The notes under the pieces: generated by a model
Database searches by the model: none
The model's input: the letters and a program-made list of their open reading frames with translations, nothing else
What the model was told of the DNA's origin: nothing
Program-made: the position numbers and the translations under genes
NCBI GenBank assembly: GCA_011390435.1
Contig: JAABSK010000135.1
Span: 1 to 7,254 of the forward strand
Length of the DNA: 7,254 nucleotides
Direction: 5' to 3'
DNA from: Desulfobacteraceae bacterium
GTDB lineage: Bacteria; Desulfobacterota; Desulfobacteria; Desulfobacterales; Desulfobacteraceae
In this document: positions 1 to 4,895 of the stretch, in pieces
Numbering within the stretch: the first letter of the stretch is position 1
Layout: each line of letters starts with the position of its first letter

Positions 1-2
1 TG

Positions 3-53
3 GGATTGTATTTTATTCTGACACCGCTGCTGCCGGTATTCCGACAGCTGTGA
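3..53 (+). CDS. Possible C-terminal end of an upstream protein (partial)
   Basis: One forward frame runs open from the left edge to a TGA at 51-53 and encodes 16 residues, GLYFILTPLLPVFRQL. They are strongly hydrophobic and look like the end of a membrane protein. The stop lies 14 bases before the ATG at 68, which is typical operon spacing, so this may be the gene upstream of the DUF1573 gene. The piece is far too short to assign a family. The DUF1573 frame is also open to the window edge, so the alternative is that this stretch is simply non-coding. Confidence 0.3.
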   Translation, partial: GLYFILTPLLPVFRQL

Positions 54-67
54 CAATATGGAGACGG

Positions 68-772
68 ATGAAGATGAAAATCAAATTGTTCTTGGCAGTG
101 ATGCTGACGGGTTGGGTCAGCTTGATTGTATTGTCCGGCAATACAATGGCAGATCAAAAGCCTGTAGCATCAATCTCTCTGTGCTCTTATCAGTTTTCGC
201 CTGTTCTGGAAGGGGACAGGGTTACCCATGATTTCATCATCAAAAATAGTGGCACAGCACTGTTGGAAATTATTAAAATTGAAACCGACTGTGGGTGTAC
301 AGCGGTATCTGCCGTAGATCATATCCAGCCGGGTAAAGAAGGAGCCATTTCCCTTGAATTGAACACCTATGGCTATGGTGGGTATACGGTTAAAAAAATA
401 ACCAAGGTTTACACCAATGACCCAGACCATGAGATCATTCCCCTGGAACTGAACGGTCATGTTAGGAAGTATGCTGTGCTTGATCCTGCCCTGATCGCCT
501 TAAGGGGAAATGTCGGACAGCCTGTCACTGCCAGAATGACCATTGCTCCGGCAGCACCGGATCTTGATTTCAGTATTGAACGGGTTGAGGTCAAGGAAAA
601 TATCAACCTCCGGTTTGAGCTCAGAAAAAACAACGAAACCACACCTGCTCATTATGAACTGATTGTTGAAAACACCAGGACAGAACCAGGTCGATATTAT
701 GATATTTTTACCCTGTGGACAGACACCGATCGAAAGATTTATGTGCGTGTCTACGGGCAGATCAGCCCTTAA
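68..772 (+). CDS. Secreted DUF1573-domain protein
   Basis: Protein of 234 residues from the ATG at 68. The frame also has a GTG at 50 and another ATG at 74. A GGAG at 60-63 can serve 68 or 74, with 74 better spaced. The N-terminus (MKMKIKLFLAVMLTGW...) is a basic, then hydrophobic signal peptide with a likely signal peptidase I site after T-M-A, so the protein is probably periplasmic or extracytoplasmic; there is no lipobox Cys. Residues about 35-130 match the DUF1573 (ASH/MSP-like beta-sandwich) pattern: F-x-P-V-x-E-G, then NSGTALLEI, D-C-G-C-T with Cys75 and Cys77, I-x-P-G-K-E-G, and TNDP. A second, less conserved beta-rich segment fills about 135-230. The biochemical role of DUF1573 is not known; the CGC pair is a family hallmark. 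The gene converges on the selenoprotein operon, with only 14 bases between the stop codons. Confidence 0.85.
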   Translation: MKMKIKLFLAVMLTGWVSLIVLSGNTMADQKPVASISLCSYQFSPVLEGDRVTHDFIIKNSGTALLEIIKIETDCGCTAVSAVDHIQPGKEGAISLELNTYGYGGYTVKKITKVYTNDPDHEIIPLELNGHVRKYAVLDPALIALRGNVGQPVTARMTIAPAAPDLDFSIERVEVKENINLRFELRKNNETTPAHYELIVENTRTEPGRYYDIFTLWTDTDRKIYVRVYGQISP

Positions 773-788
773 CCTCTGCCTCCTTTTT
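756..788 (+). terminator. Weak rho-independent terminator after the DUF1573 gene
   Basis: GGCAGA (756-761) pairs with TCTGCC (775-780) around a 13-base loop and is followed by TCCTTTTT (781-788). The left arm lies inside the end of the coding region and the T tract overlaps the convergent gene's stop. The stem is short and the loop large, so this is a modest candidate. On the minus strand the hairpin lacks a T tract, so it would not terminate the opposing operon by the intrinsic mechanism. Confidence 0.4.
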
Positions 789-1080
789 AACACGGCTCGG
801 AAAGCGGTGAGCAGACAACAATTCCCTGGCCATACCATGAATCTTTGAAGTCAATCACTGTCTGATGAAACAGTTCGCGTTCATGACGGTTATAAACAAA
901 ATCAATTCCCTGCAGCTGCAGGGTTTCATCTTCTTTGCGTGGTTCATCCAGAACCAGGCCCAGTCTGGGGCCGATTCACCCGAATCCCTGCCGGATGATG
1001 CGGATATGGTTGGAAGGAGAGATTTTCAACACATTTTCCAGTTCTGCTCTGGCAGATTCGGTCATTGAGATCTCAATCAT
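787..1080 (-). CDS. HesB/IscA-like selenoprotein (in-frame TGA = Sec35)
   Basis: Reading the minus strand from the ATG at 1080 gives 97 residues if the TGA at 978-976 is read as selenocysteine. The core reads IRIIRQGFG-U-IGPRLGLVLDE, which aligns with the HesB/IscA core IRI...GGGCSG...L.LD and puts Sec35 at the conserved cluster-ligand Cys. A known HesB-related family (TIGR01911) contains selenoproteins with Sec at exactly this place. The usual C-terminal CGC motif is absent; Cys90 and Cys97 near the end (VVCSPLSEPC) are the only other cysteines. By family the protein is related to iron-sulfur assembly or carrier proteins, but without the CxC its function is uncertain. The start is fixed by AAGGAGG five bases upstream, and the gene begins 30 bases after the stop of the Prx-like selenoprotein gene, so the two are one operon. 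Coding similarity continues on both sides of the TGA without a frame change, which argues against a pseudogene. Confidence 0.88.
937..959 (-). promoter_or_regulatory. Candidate bacterial SECIS element of the HesB-like gene
   Basis: In the mRNA (minus strand) UGGUUC (956-951) pairs with GAACCA (945-940) around the five-base loop UGGAU. A C-C mismatch and two further pairs (959-958 with 938-937) extend the stem. The loop begins 25 bases after the UGA, inside the roughly 16-37 base range known for bacterial SECIS elements, and it has G as its second base, as the bacterial consensus requires. A second possible hairpin, GGCCC (972-968) with GGGCC (961-957), lies between the UGA and this one and would compete only for the outermost pairs. 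The fold was made by eye. Confidence 0.7.
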
Positions 1081-1085
1081 CAGGT

Positions 1086-1092
1086 CCTCCTT
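1086..1092 (-). promoter_or_regulatory. Ribosome binding site of the HesB-like selenoprotein gene
   Basis: AAGGAGG on the minus strand, five bases before the ATG at 1080. It fixes the start of a gene that automated calling would miss, and it is identical to the site before the upstream Prx-like gene, which supports both as genuine translated genes. Confidence 0.85.
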
Positions 1093-1110
1093 TTGCAGGT
1101 TTTTTATTTT

Positions 1111-1533
1111 TTAATGGCTGTCCACGGATAAAAAACAGATGATATTGTCAGCGTTGATGATGACAACCGCTGGAACGGCAACACCTCCATGCTCAAATGG
1201 ATTTAAAAGCCCCCACTGGGTGAGCATCTGCCGTTTGGGATCGCACAAGAGCTGAAACGGGAGCGCCATCTCCTTTTTTAATGCAAGGGCCTGTTCCGGG
1301 TGATCGGTTGAAAGGGCATACACCTCTGTATGGTATTTGGAAAACCGGGAATGGGCCTTTTTGAGTTCAGCCAACTGGCGGATGCAGAATGGTCACCAGT
1401 GTCCCCGGTACAGCAGCAGCATCACATTTCTGCCTGGCTTTCGGGCATCACTGAGGGCGAATCTGCTGCCGGTTTCGTCAACGGCAACAAAATCCCTGGC
1501 GATATCTCCTGCTTCAGGCCGGACAATGTTCAT
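1111..1533 (-). CDS. Peroxiredoxin/thioredoxin-fold selenoprotein with UxxC active site (in-frame TGA = Sec47)
   Basis: From the ATG at 1533 the minus strand encodes 140 residues when the TGA at 1395-1393 is read as selenocysteine. The N-terminal part (P-E-A-G-D-I-A-R-D-F-V-A-V-D-E-T-G) is the usual opening of AhpC/TSA-type proteins. It leads to LLLYRGHW-U-PFC-IRQLAELKK, which matches the YRGxWCPxC..QL.EL active site of Prx-like proteins, with Sec47 in place of the first Cys and Cys50 as partner. The later parts VYALSTDHPEQA, PFQLLCDP and GVAVPAVVIINADN are the family's typical strands. The likely role is thiol-dependent reduction of peroxides or disulfides in the cytosol, since no signal peptide is seen. 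The protein ends at FLSVDSH, somewhat earlier than many relatives, so the C-terminus may be slightly shortened. AAGGAGG eight bases upstream fixes the start; the same frame is open to an ATG at 1650, but that extension does not look like protein. It is the first gene of a two-selenoprotein operon. Confidence 0.88.
1355..1380 (-). promoter_or_regulatory. Candidate bacterial SECIS element of the Prx-like gene
   Basis: In the mRNA AGUU (1376-1373) pairs with AACU (1367-1364) around the loop GGCUG, which starts 20 bases after the UGA and opens with GG, as in the E. coli fdhF loop. GCC (1379-1377) could pair with GGC (1357-1355) across an asymmetric internal loop to extend the stem. An alternative fold uses GCC-AGUU-GGC with its loop 16 bases after the UGA. 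The stem is weaker than that of the HesB-like gene; the position and loop are right, but the exact fold is uncertain. Confidence 0.5.
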
Positions 1534-1541
1534 ACGCCTTT

Positions 1542-1548
1542 CCTCCTT
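1542..1548 (-). promoter_or_regulatory. Ribosome binding site of the Prx-like selenoprotein gene
   Basis: AAGGAGG on the minus strand, eight bases before the ATG at 1533. It chooses this start over the upstream in-frame ATG at 1650, whose extra 39 residues show no similarity to the family's N-terminus. Confidence 0.85.
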
Positions 1549-1578
1549 TACATCAAGATTTGTATCACCTAAAATTAA

Positions 1579-1606
1579 ATCATAATCATGCTGAGCTGGA
1601 TGTCCA
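1579..1606 (-). promoter_or_regulatory. Sigma70-type promoter candidate of the selenoprotein operon
   Basis: On the minus strand TGGACA (1606-1601) and TATGAT (1584-1579) are separated by 16 bases; each matches the consensus at five of six positions. Transcription would begin near 1572 and give a leader of about 40 bases before the AAGGAGG and ATG at 1533. It lies in the 165-bp region shared with the divergent csaA-type gene. Confidence 0.5.
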
Positions 1607-1698
1607 TGCTGAATTTTTTCCGGACATTGACTGTTTTCAGCCTTTATCAAAGAACAGTGGCCTGATGGTTAACGGTTATTTAAAAAAAGGAAGCACAT

Positions 1699-2040
1699 AT
1701 GATGCATCAGATCGATTGGGATGATTTTCAAAAAGTTGAACTGCGGGCAGGCACGATTGTCGACGTTCAGGATTTTCCCGAAGCCAGAAAGCCTGCATAT
1801 CAACTGCTGGTGGATTTTGGCCGGGATATCGGTATCAAAAAATCCAGTGCGCAGATCACTGACTTATACTCAAAGGCAGACCTGATCGGCAGACAGGTCA
1901 TTGCCGTTGTTAATTTTCCCCCCAAACAGATCGGGCCCATCATGTCCGAGTGTCTGGTTACCGGGTTGCACCGGGATGATGGCCGGGTTGTTCTGGCGGT
2001 ACCTGATATGGACATCCAAAATGGGGCACGCCTTGCATAG
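1699..2040 (+). CDS. csaA: CsaA-type tRNA-binding-domain chaperone
   Basis: Protein of 113 residues, the usual CsaA length (about 110). It is a single tRNA-binding (OB-fold) domain throughout. The sequence FQKVELRAGTIVDV, FPEARKPAYQL, SSAQITDLYS, VVNFPPKQIGP and MSECLVTG follows the CsaA pattern closely. CsaA proteins are cytosolic homodimers with export-related chaperone activity in Bacillus and a domain shared with tRNA-binding proteins; the physiological role outside Bacillus is not settled. Two adjacent ATG codons (1699 and 1702) are possible starts. AGGAAG at 1688-1693 is five bases from the first and eight from the second. The gene is divergent from the selenoprotein operon. No strong promoter of its own was recognised. 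Confidence 0.92.
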   Translation: MMHQIDWDDFQKVELRAGTIVDVQDFPEARKPAYQLLVDFGRDIGIKKSSAQITDLYSKADLIGRQVIAVVNFPPKQIGPIMSECLVTGLHRDDGRVVLAVPDMDIQNGARLA

Positions 2041-2215
2041 TTCTGCACCGGTTCAAACCTGCGGCTGTCAGGCCGTATCCTGCTTAGGCTGAAATAGTTT
2101 CTGAACGAGAATTATTCTTTTATTATCAGCTAGTTACAAAATTCAATACAGGGCCTGTCAAGTGCAAAAAACACTGGCATCCGATTCAATTAATTGCTAT
2201 AGGAATGCGGGAGTG

Positions 2216-2238
2216 AATTCAAAATGGAAAGAATTCAA
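2216..2238. repeat. Paired GAATTCAA direct repeats upstream of the CoA-transferase gene
   Basis: GAATTCAA occurs at 2216-2223 and 2231-2238, 15 bases start to start, just upstream of the promoter candidate. GAATTC is itself a palindrome, so this could be a pair of binding half-sites or chance. No known regulator is assigned. Confidence 0.3.
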
Positions 2239-2258
2239 GCAGGTTAGAAGGATCTATC

Positions 2259-2274
2259 GGGCACTGGCGGTGCA
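2259..2274 (+). promoter_or_regulatory. Sigma54-like (-24/-12) promoter candidate
   Basis: GGGCAC-TGGCG-GTGCA keeps the invariant GG (2260-2261) and GC (2272-2273) exactly ten bases apart, with GGCAC and TGCA matching the sigma54 consensus TGGCAC-N5-TTGCA at all but two positions. Transcription would begin near 2285, leaving about 40 bases before the gene's start. The same bases also form a small GCAC/GTGC inverted repeat, so the match may be accidental. An enhancer-binding site has not been identified. Confidence 0.35.
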
Positions 2275-2315
2275 GGTACCAGGCGCATCGTATATGGTGT
2301 GGAGACAAAATTTAT

Positions 2316-2320
2316 AAGGA
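2316..2320 (+). promoter_or_regulatory. Ribosome binding site choosing the CoA-transferase start
   Basis: AAGGA lies eight bases before the ATG at 2329 and only two before the ATG at 2323. The spacing favours 2329 and makes the GTG at 2299 unlikely, since nothing resembling a Shine-Dalgarno sequence precedes it. Confidence 0.6.
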
Positions 2321-2328
2321 AAATGAAA

Positions 2329-4503
2329 ATGGAAATCAAAAAACCGTTGCACTTAACCGTTGAAGAAGCTGTGGACTATATTATCGACCTTTACGGCAAA
2401 GATATCAGGATTGGCATGCCCCTCGGGCTTGGCAAACCGGTTTCACTGATCAATGCGCTTTATAACCGGGTTAAAAAAGATCCTTCCACCAAGCTGACAA
2501 TCTTTACCTCATTATCCGTTGAAAAACCGAGCGGGAAAAGTGATCTGGAACGCCGGTTTTATGAACCGATCGTGGAAAAACATTTTTCCGGTGTAAAGGA
2601 TCTGGATTATATGCTTGACCTGCGGGCCGGCAGGTTTCCTGATAATGTTGTTCTGACTGAAATCTACTGCAAAGCCGGGACGTATCGTAATGACGCTAAA
2701 ATGCAGCAGGATTACATGAGTTCCAATTATACCCATACGGTTCGGGACTGCAACGGCGCCGGCAACAAAATGTATGCCCAGATGGTGGCCAGCCAGAAAG
2801 ATGAAAACGGTACAATCAGCTACAGCGGGGCCTGCAACGCAGATTGTCTCATGGAAACCCTTGACCTGTATGAGGAAAACGGCAAAAAAGGGATCAAAAA
2901 TATCGCCATCGGTGTGGTTAATCCCAATTTGCCATTCATGTATGGTGATGCGGTGATTCCTGCGGAGCGGTGGGATATCATCGTTGATGACCCATCCTGT
3001 TACGAATCCTTGTTTGCCACGCCGCGTGCCCCTGTTGCACCTTCTGATTTCATGATCGGACTGCATGTGAGTACCCTGATCAAAGATGGCGGAACGCTTC
3101 AGATCGGTATCGGTGCTCTGGGCGATGCCATTGCCTACAGCCTGGGGCTGCGGAACAATCAGAACGACGCATACCGGAAAGTGCTTGCAGACAGCGGTAT
3201 TCTGAACCAGTACAGCGATTTGATCAATACAGTCGGTGGTACATCCGTATTTGAGAAGGGTCTTTACGGTTCCACGGAAATGCTTGTGGACGGTTTTGTG
3301 CAGCTTTACAAAAATGGCGTGATCAAGCGCAAAGTGTATCACCATGTTGGTGTTCAGCGCCTGATCAACGAGGGCAGACTCAAAGACACGATTCCATCGG
3401 ATATCCTCCAGCAGATGCTGGACCAGGATACCATTCCTCCATACCTGACAGAAAAAGAATTCAATGCGCTTCAGCATGTGGGTGTGTTCAAGGCAGCAGC
3501 CGTTTTTACAGATAATCAGATCGTCTGCGAAGGCAGAACATTTTCGCCGTTGCTGCTGGATACAGACAATCTGAAAGCGATCAGTGACACCTGCCTCGGC
3601 AGTGAGTTGAAAAACGGTGTTGTATTGACCGGCGCCTTTTTTATCGGTCCTCAGGATTTTTATGATGACCTTAAAAATATGCCCAAAGCTGAACAGCTCC
3701 AGTTTGAGATGACCGGTGTTGATGTGGCCAACCAGCTTTACGGGGACGAAGTACTGCGCAGGTTGCAGCGTAAAGACGGACGGTTCTGCAATACCGGCAT
3801 GAAGGCAACCCTTCTGGGTCACATTTCATCTGATATGCTTGAAGATGGAACAGTGGTCAGCGGTGTTGGCGGGCAATACAATTTTGTATCCATGGCCCAC
3901 GCACTTCATGACGGCCGACTGGTCATGATGATCAAAAGTACCCGCAACGAAAAAGGAAAGGTCTTTTCCAACATTCTCTACAATTACGGGAATGTCACCA
4001 TCCCGCGTCATCTGAGGGATATTGTCGTGACAGAGTATGGGATTGCTGACATCAGAAGCAAAACTGATCAGGAAATCATCAAGGCCATGCTGAATATCAC
4101 TGATTCCCGTTTTCAGGATGAACTGCTGGCAGACGCCAAAAAACATGGAAAGATTCCTGAGGACTATGAGATCCCGGAACAGTTCCGGAACAACACTCCT
4201 GCACGGCTGGCACAGGCATTGACCGAAGCCAAATCCCAGGGACTGTTCCCGGATTTTCCCTTTGGCACGATCTTCACAAAGGAAGAGCTGCTGATTGCAT
4301 TTGCCTTGAAAGCCATGAAAGCGAAAATGGAGAGCAAGTCGGCATCTGAAATCCCGGAAATTGTAAAATCCCTGCCCGCTGAAATCCCGGAAAATCTTAC
4401 AGCCCTGTTTGAACGCATGGGATTGACACAACCTGAGACACCTGCGGAAAAAGAGAGTTTCATGCAGTTGATGCTGGTACTGAAGGTCGCAGGGTTCTTC
4501 TAA
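2329..4503 (+). CDS. Acetyl-CoA hydrolase/CoA-transferase family protein (long form)
   Basis: Protein of 724 residues from the ATG at 2329 (the frame is open from a GTG at 2299). It belongs to the acetyl-CoA hydrolase/4-hydroxybutyrate CoA-transferase family. The N-terminal half has GTLQIGIGALGDAIAYSL near residues 255-272 and Y-G-S-T-E-M-L-V-D-G with Glu317, which corresponds to the catalytic Glu that forms the glutamyl-CoA thioester in AarC-like enzymes. The C-terminal domain has SGVGGQYNFV (511-520), the CoA-binding loop, and VVTEYGIADIRSKT (566-579). It is much longer than the roughly 430-530 residues of AarC/Cat1-type enzymes; the extra length is mainly an insertion at about 345-495 and a helical tail after 600. 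The expected reaction is transfer of CoA between acyl groups, or hydrolysis of acyl-CoA; the substrate cannot be read from sequence. Acetate activation or propionate/succinate metabolism would suit a sulfate reducer. It seems monocistronic, with its own promoter candidate and strong terminators. Confidence 0.88.
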   Translation: MEIKKPLHLTVEEAVDYIIDLYGKDIRIGMPLGLGKPVSLINALYNRVKKDPSTKLTIFTSLSVEKPSGKSDLERRFYEPIVEKHFSGVKDLDYMLDLRAGRFPDNVVLTEIYCKAGTYRNDAKMQQDYMSSNYTHTVRDCNGAGNKMYAQMVASQKDENGTISYSGACNADCLMETLDLYEENGKKGIKNIAIGVVNPNLPFMYGDAVIPAERWDIIVDDPSCYESLFATPRAPVAPSDFMIGLHVSTLIKDGGTLQIGIGALGDAIAYSLGLRNNQNDAYRKVLADSGILNQYSDLINTVGGTSVFEKGLYGSTEMLVDGFVQLYKNGVIKRKVYHHVGVQRLINEGRLKDTIPSDILQQMLDQDTIPPYLTEKEFNALQHVGVFKAAAVFTDNQIVCEGRTFSPLLLDTDNLKAISDTCLGSELKNGVVLTGAFFIGPQDFYDDLKNMPKAEQLQFEMTGVDVANQLYGDEVLRRLQRKDGRFCNTGMKATLLGHISSDMLEDGTVVSGVGGQYNFVSMAHALHDGRLVMMIKSTRNEKGKVFSNILYNYGNVTIPRHLRDIVVTEYGIADIRSKTDQEIIKAMLNITDSRFQDELLADAKKHGKIPEDYEIPEQFRNNTPARLAQALTEAKSQGLFPDFPFGTIFTKEELLIAFALKAMKAKMESKSASEIPEIVKSLPAEIPENLTALFERMGLTQPETPAEKESFMQLMLVLKVAGFF

Positions 4504-4529
4504 CAGGAATGATAAAAGCAGGTGCTTGT

Positions 4530-4569
4530 CTCCCTGTTGCAAACCGGTTTCCCGGTTTGCAACAGGGAG
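4530..4569. repeat. Perfect 18-bp inverted repeat (hairpin) after the CoA-transferase gene
   Basis: The left arm at 4530-4547 (CTCCCTGTTGCAAACCGG) is an exact reverse complement of 4552-4569, with a TTTC loop. It begins 27 bases after the stop codon. No T tract follows, so it is not a classical terminator; it may protect the 3' end of the mRNA, be a dispersed palindromic repeat, or stop transcription together with the next hairpin. Confidence 0.85.
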
Positions 4570-4602
4570 TTGCTGCCGGGCTCCACATTGGGGCATATAA
4601 TT

Positions 4603-4643
4603 AAAATAGGCAGAGTCACCGAAATGGCTCTGCCTATTTTTTT
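4603..4643 (+). terminator. Rho-independent terminator of the CoA-transferase gene
   Basis: AAAATAGGCAGAG (4603-4615) pairs exactly with CTCTGCCTATTTT (4628-4640) around a 12-base loop, and the T run extends to 4643 (seven T). The A-rich left flank makes it a possible bidirectional terminator. It separates the gene from the transposon beyond. Confidence 0.9.
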
Positions 4644-4819
4644 AAGAAACACTGACTATTTTAACTTACAGCGTCTAACGACCGATCTTCTCTCTTCACC
4701 GGATCTTCGTTCTGGGGAATAACTAGCGTATGAAAATATTCGCTGATTGGTTCCTGAACATCTACCATCATTATCAATTAAAAAATGGTTTTTTTTGTGA
4801 ATCTTATGCAGTTTTCTTT
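4644..4819. other. Non-coding stretch between terminator and IS66, possibly a degraded gene
   Basis: About 176 bases without a convincing gene. On the minus strand one frame reads ...SPERRSGEERRSVVRRCKLK-stop (ending near 4656), a basic repeat of the RRSGxxRRS kind produced by an imperfect direct repeat (GAAGATCCGGT, then GAAGATCGGTC). Another minus frame gives a 35-codon ORF (4768-4661) lacking a ribosome binding site. Neither can be assigned, and either could be a remnant cut off by the insertion at 4820. Confidence 0.35.
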
Positions 4820-4840
4820 GTAAGCGGTAATTAAACCCCA
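4820..4840 (+). repeat. IS66 left terminal inverted repeat
   Basis: Begins GTAAGCGGTAATTAAAC and ends CCCA. It matches the reverse complement of 7169-7189 at 19 of 21 positions, differing only at bases 10-11 (AA here, GT in the other). Confidence 0.9.
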
Positions 4841-4882
4841 TCTACCAATGCCCGTGGATTTCGCTTAGCATGCATCTTTAAA

Positions 4883-4890
4883 AAGGAGGT
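4883..4890 (+). promoter_or_regulatory. Ribosome binding site defining a TTG start for tnpA
   Basis: AAGGAGGT is a near-perfect Shine-Dalgarno sequence five bases before TTG at 4896. There is no ATG or GTG at suitable spacing, so translation very likely begins at TTG. Confidence 0.8.
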
Positions 4891-4895
4891 GCACA

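Larger units (their letters stand above)
2041..2298. other. Intergenic region between csaA and the CoA-transferase gene
   Basis: About 258 bases with no convincing gene. It holds an AT-rich stretch near 2105-2200 with the 10-base palindrome CAATTAATTG (2187-2196), two direct copies of GAATTCAA starting at 2216 and 2231, and a -24/-12-like sequence at 2259-2274. No clear terminator for csaA was found; only a short CGGC/GCCG stem occurs near 2060-2075, without a T tract. Confidence 0.6.

Noticed and set aside
865..1068. A 67-codon plus-strand open frame
   Set aside because: It is antisense to the HesB-like selenoprotein, which has clear family motifs and a strong ribosome binding site.
976..1395. 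Reading the two in-frame TGA codons as nonsense mutations (two pseudogenes)
   Set aside because: Both TGA codons fall exactly on the functional Cys positions of their families, the frames are otherwise intact, and both have SECIS-like hairpins at suitable distance. Two independent nonsense mutations at just these codons are improbable.
1330..1585. Two overlapping plus-strand open frames of about 80 codons
   Set aside because: They are antisense to the Prx-like selenoprotein gene and show no motif or ribosome binding site.
2299..2322. GTG at 2299 as the start of the CoA-transferase
   Set aside because: It has no Shine-Dalgarno sequence. AAGGA at 2316-2320 points to the ATG at 2329, and the family resemblance begins with the residues after it.
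2512..3822. A 436-codon open frame on the minus strand
   Set aside because: It lies wholly opposite the well-supported CoA-transferase gene. Its translation is rich in His, Ile and Cys runs with no recognisable motif, as expected of an antisense shadow.
3826..4596. A 256-codon minus-strand open frame
   Set aside because: It covers the 3' half of the CoA-transferase gene and the perfect palindrome; no ribosome binding site and no family motif.
4522..4722. A 66-codon plus-strand open frame after the CoA-transferase gene
   Set aside because: It runs through the perfect palindrome and the rho-independent terminator and has no ribosome binding site.
4661..4768. A 35-codon minus-strand open frame (MVDVQEPISEYF...)
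   Set aside because: No ribosome binding site precedes it and no family is recognised. It might be part of a remnant but cannot be supported as a gene.
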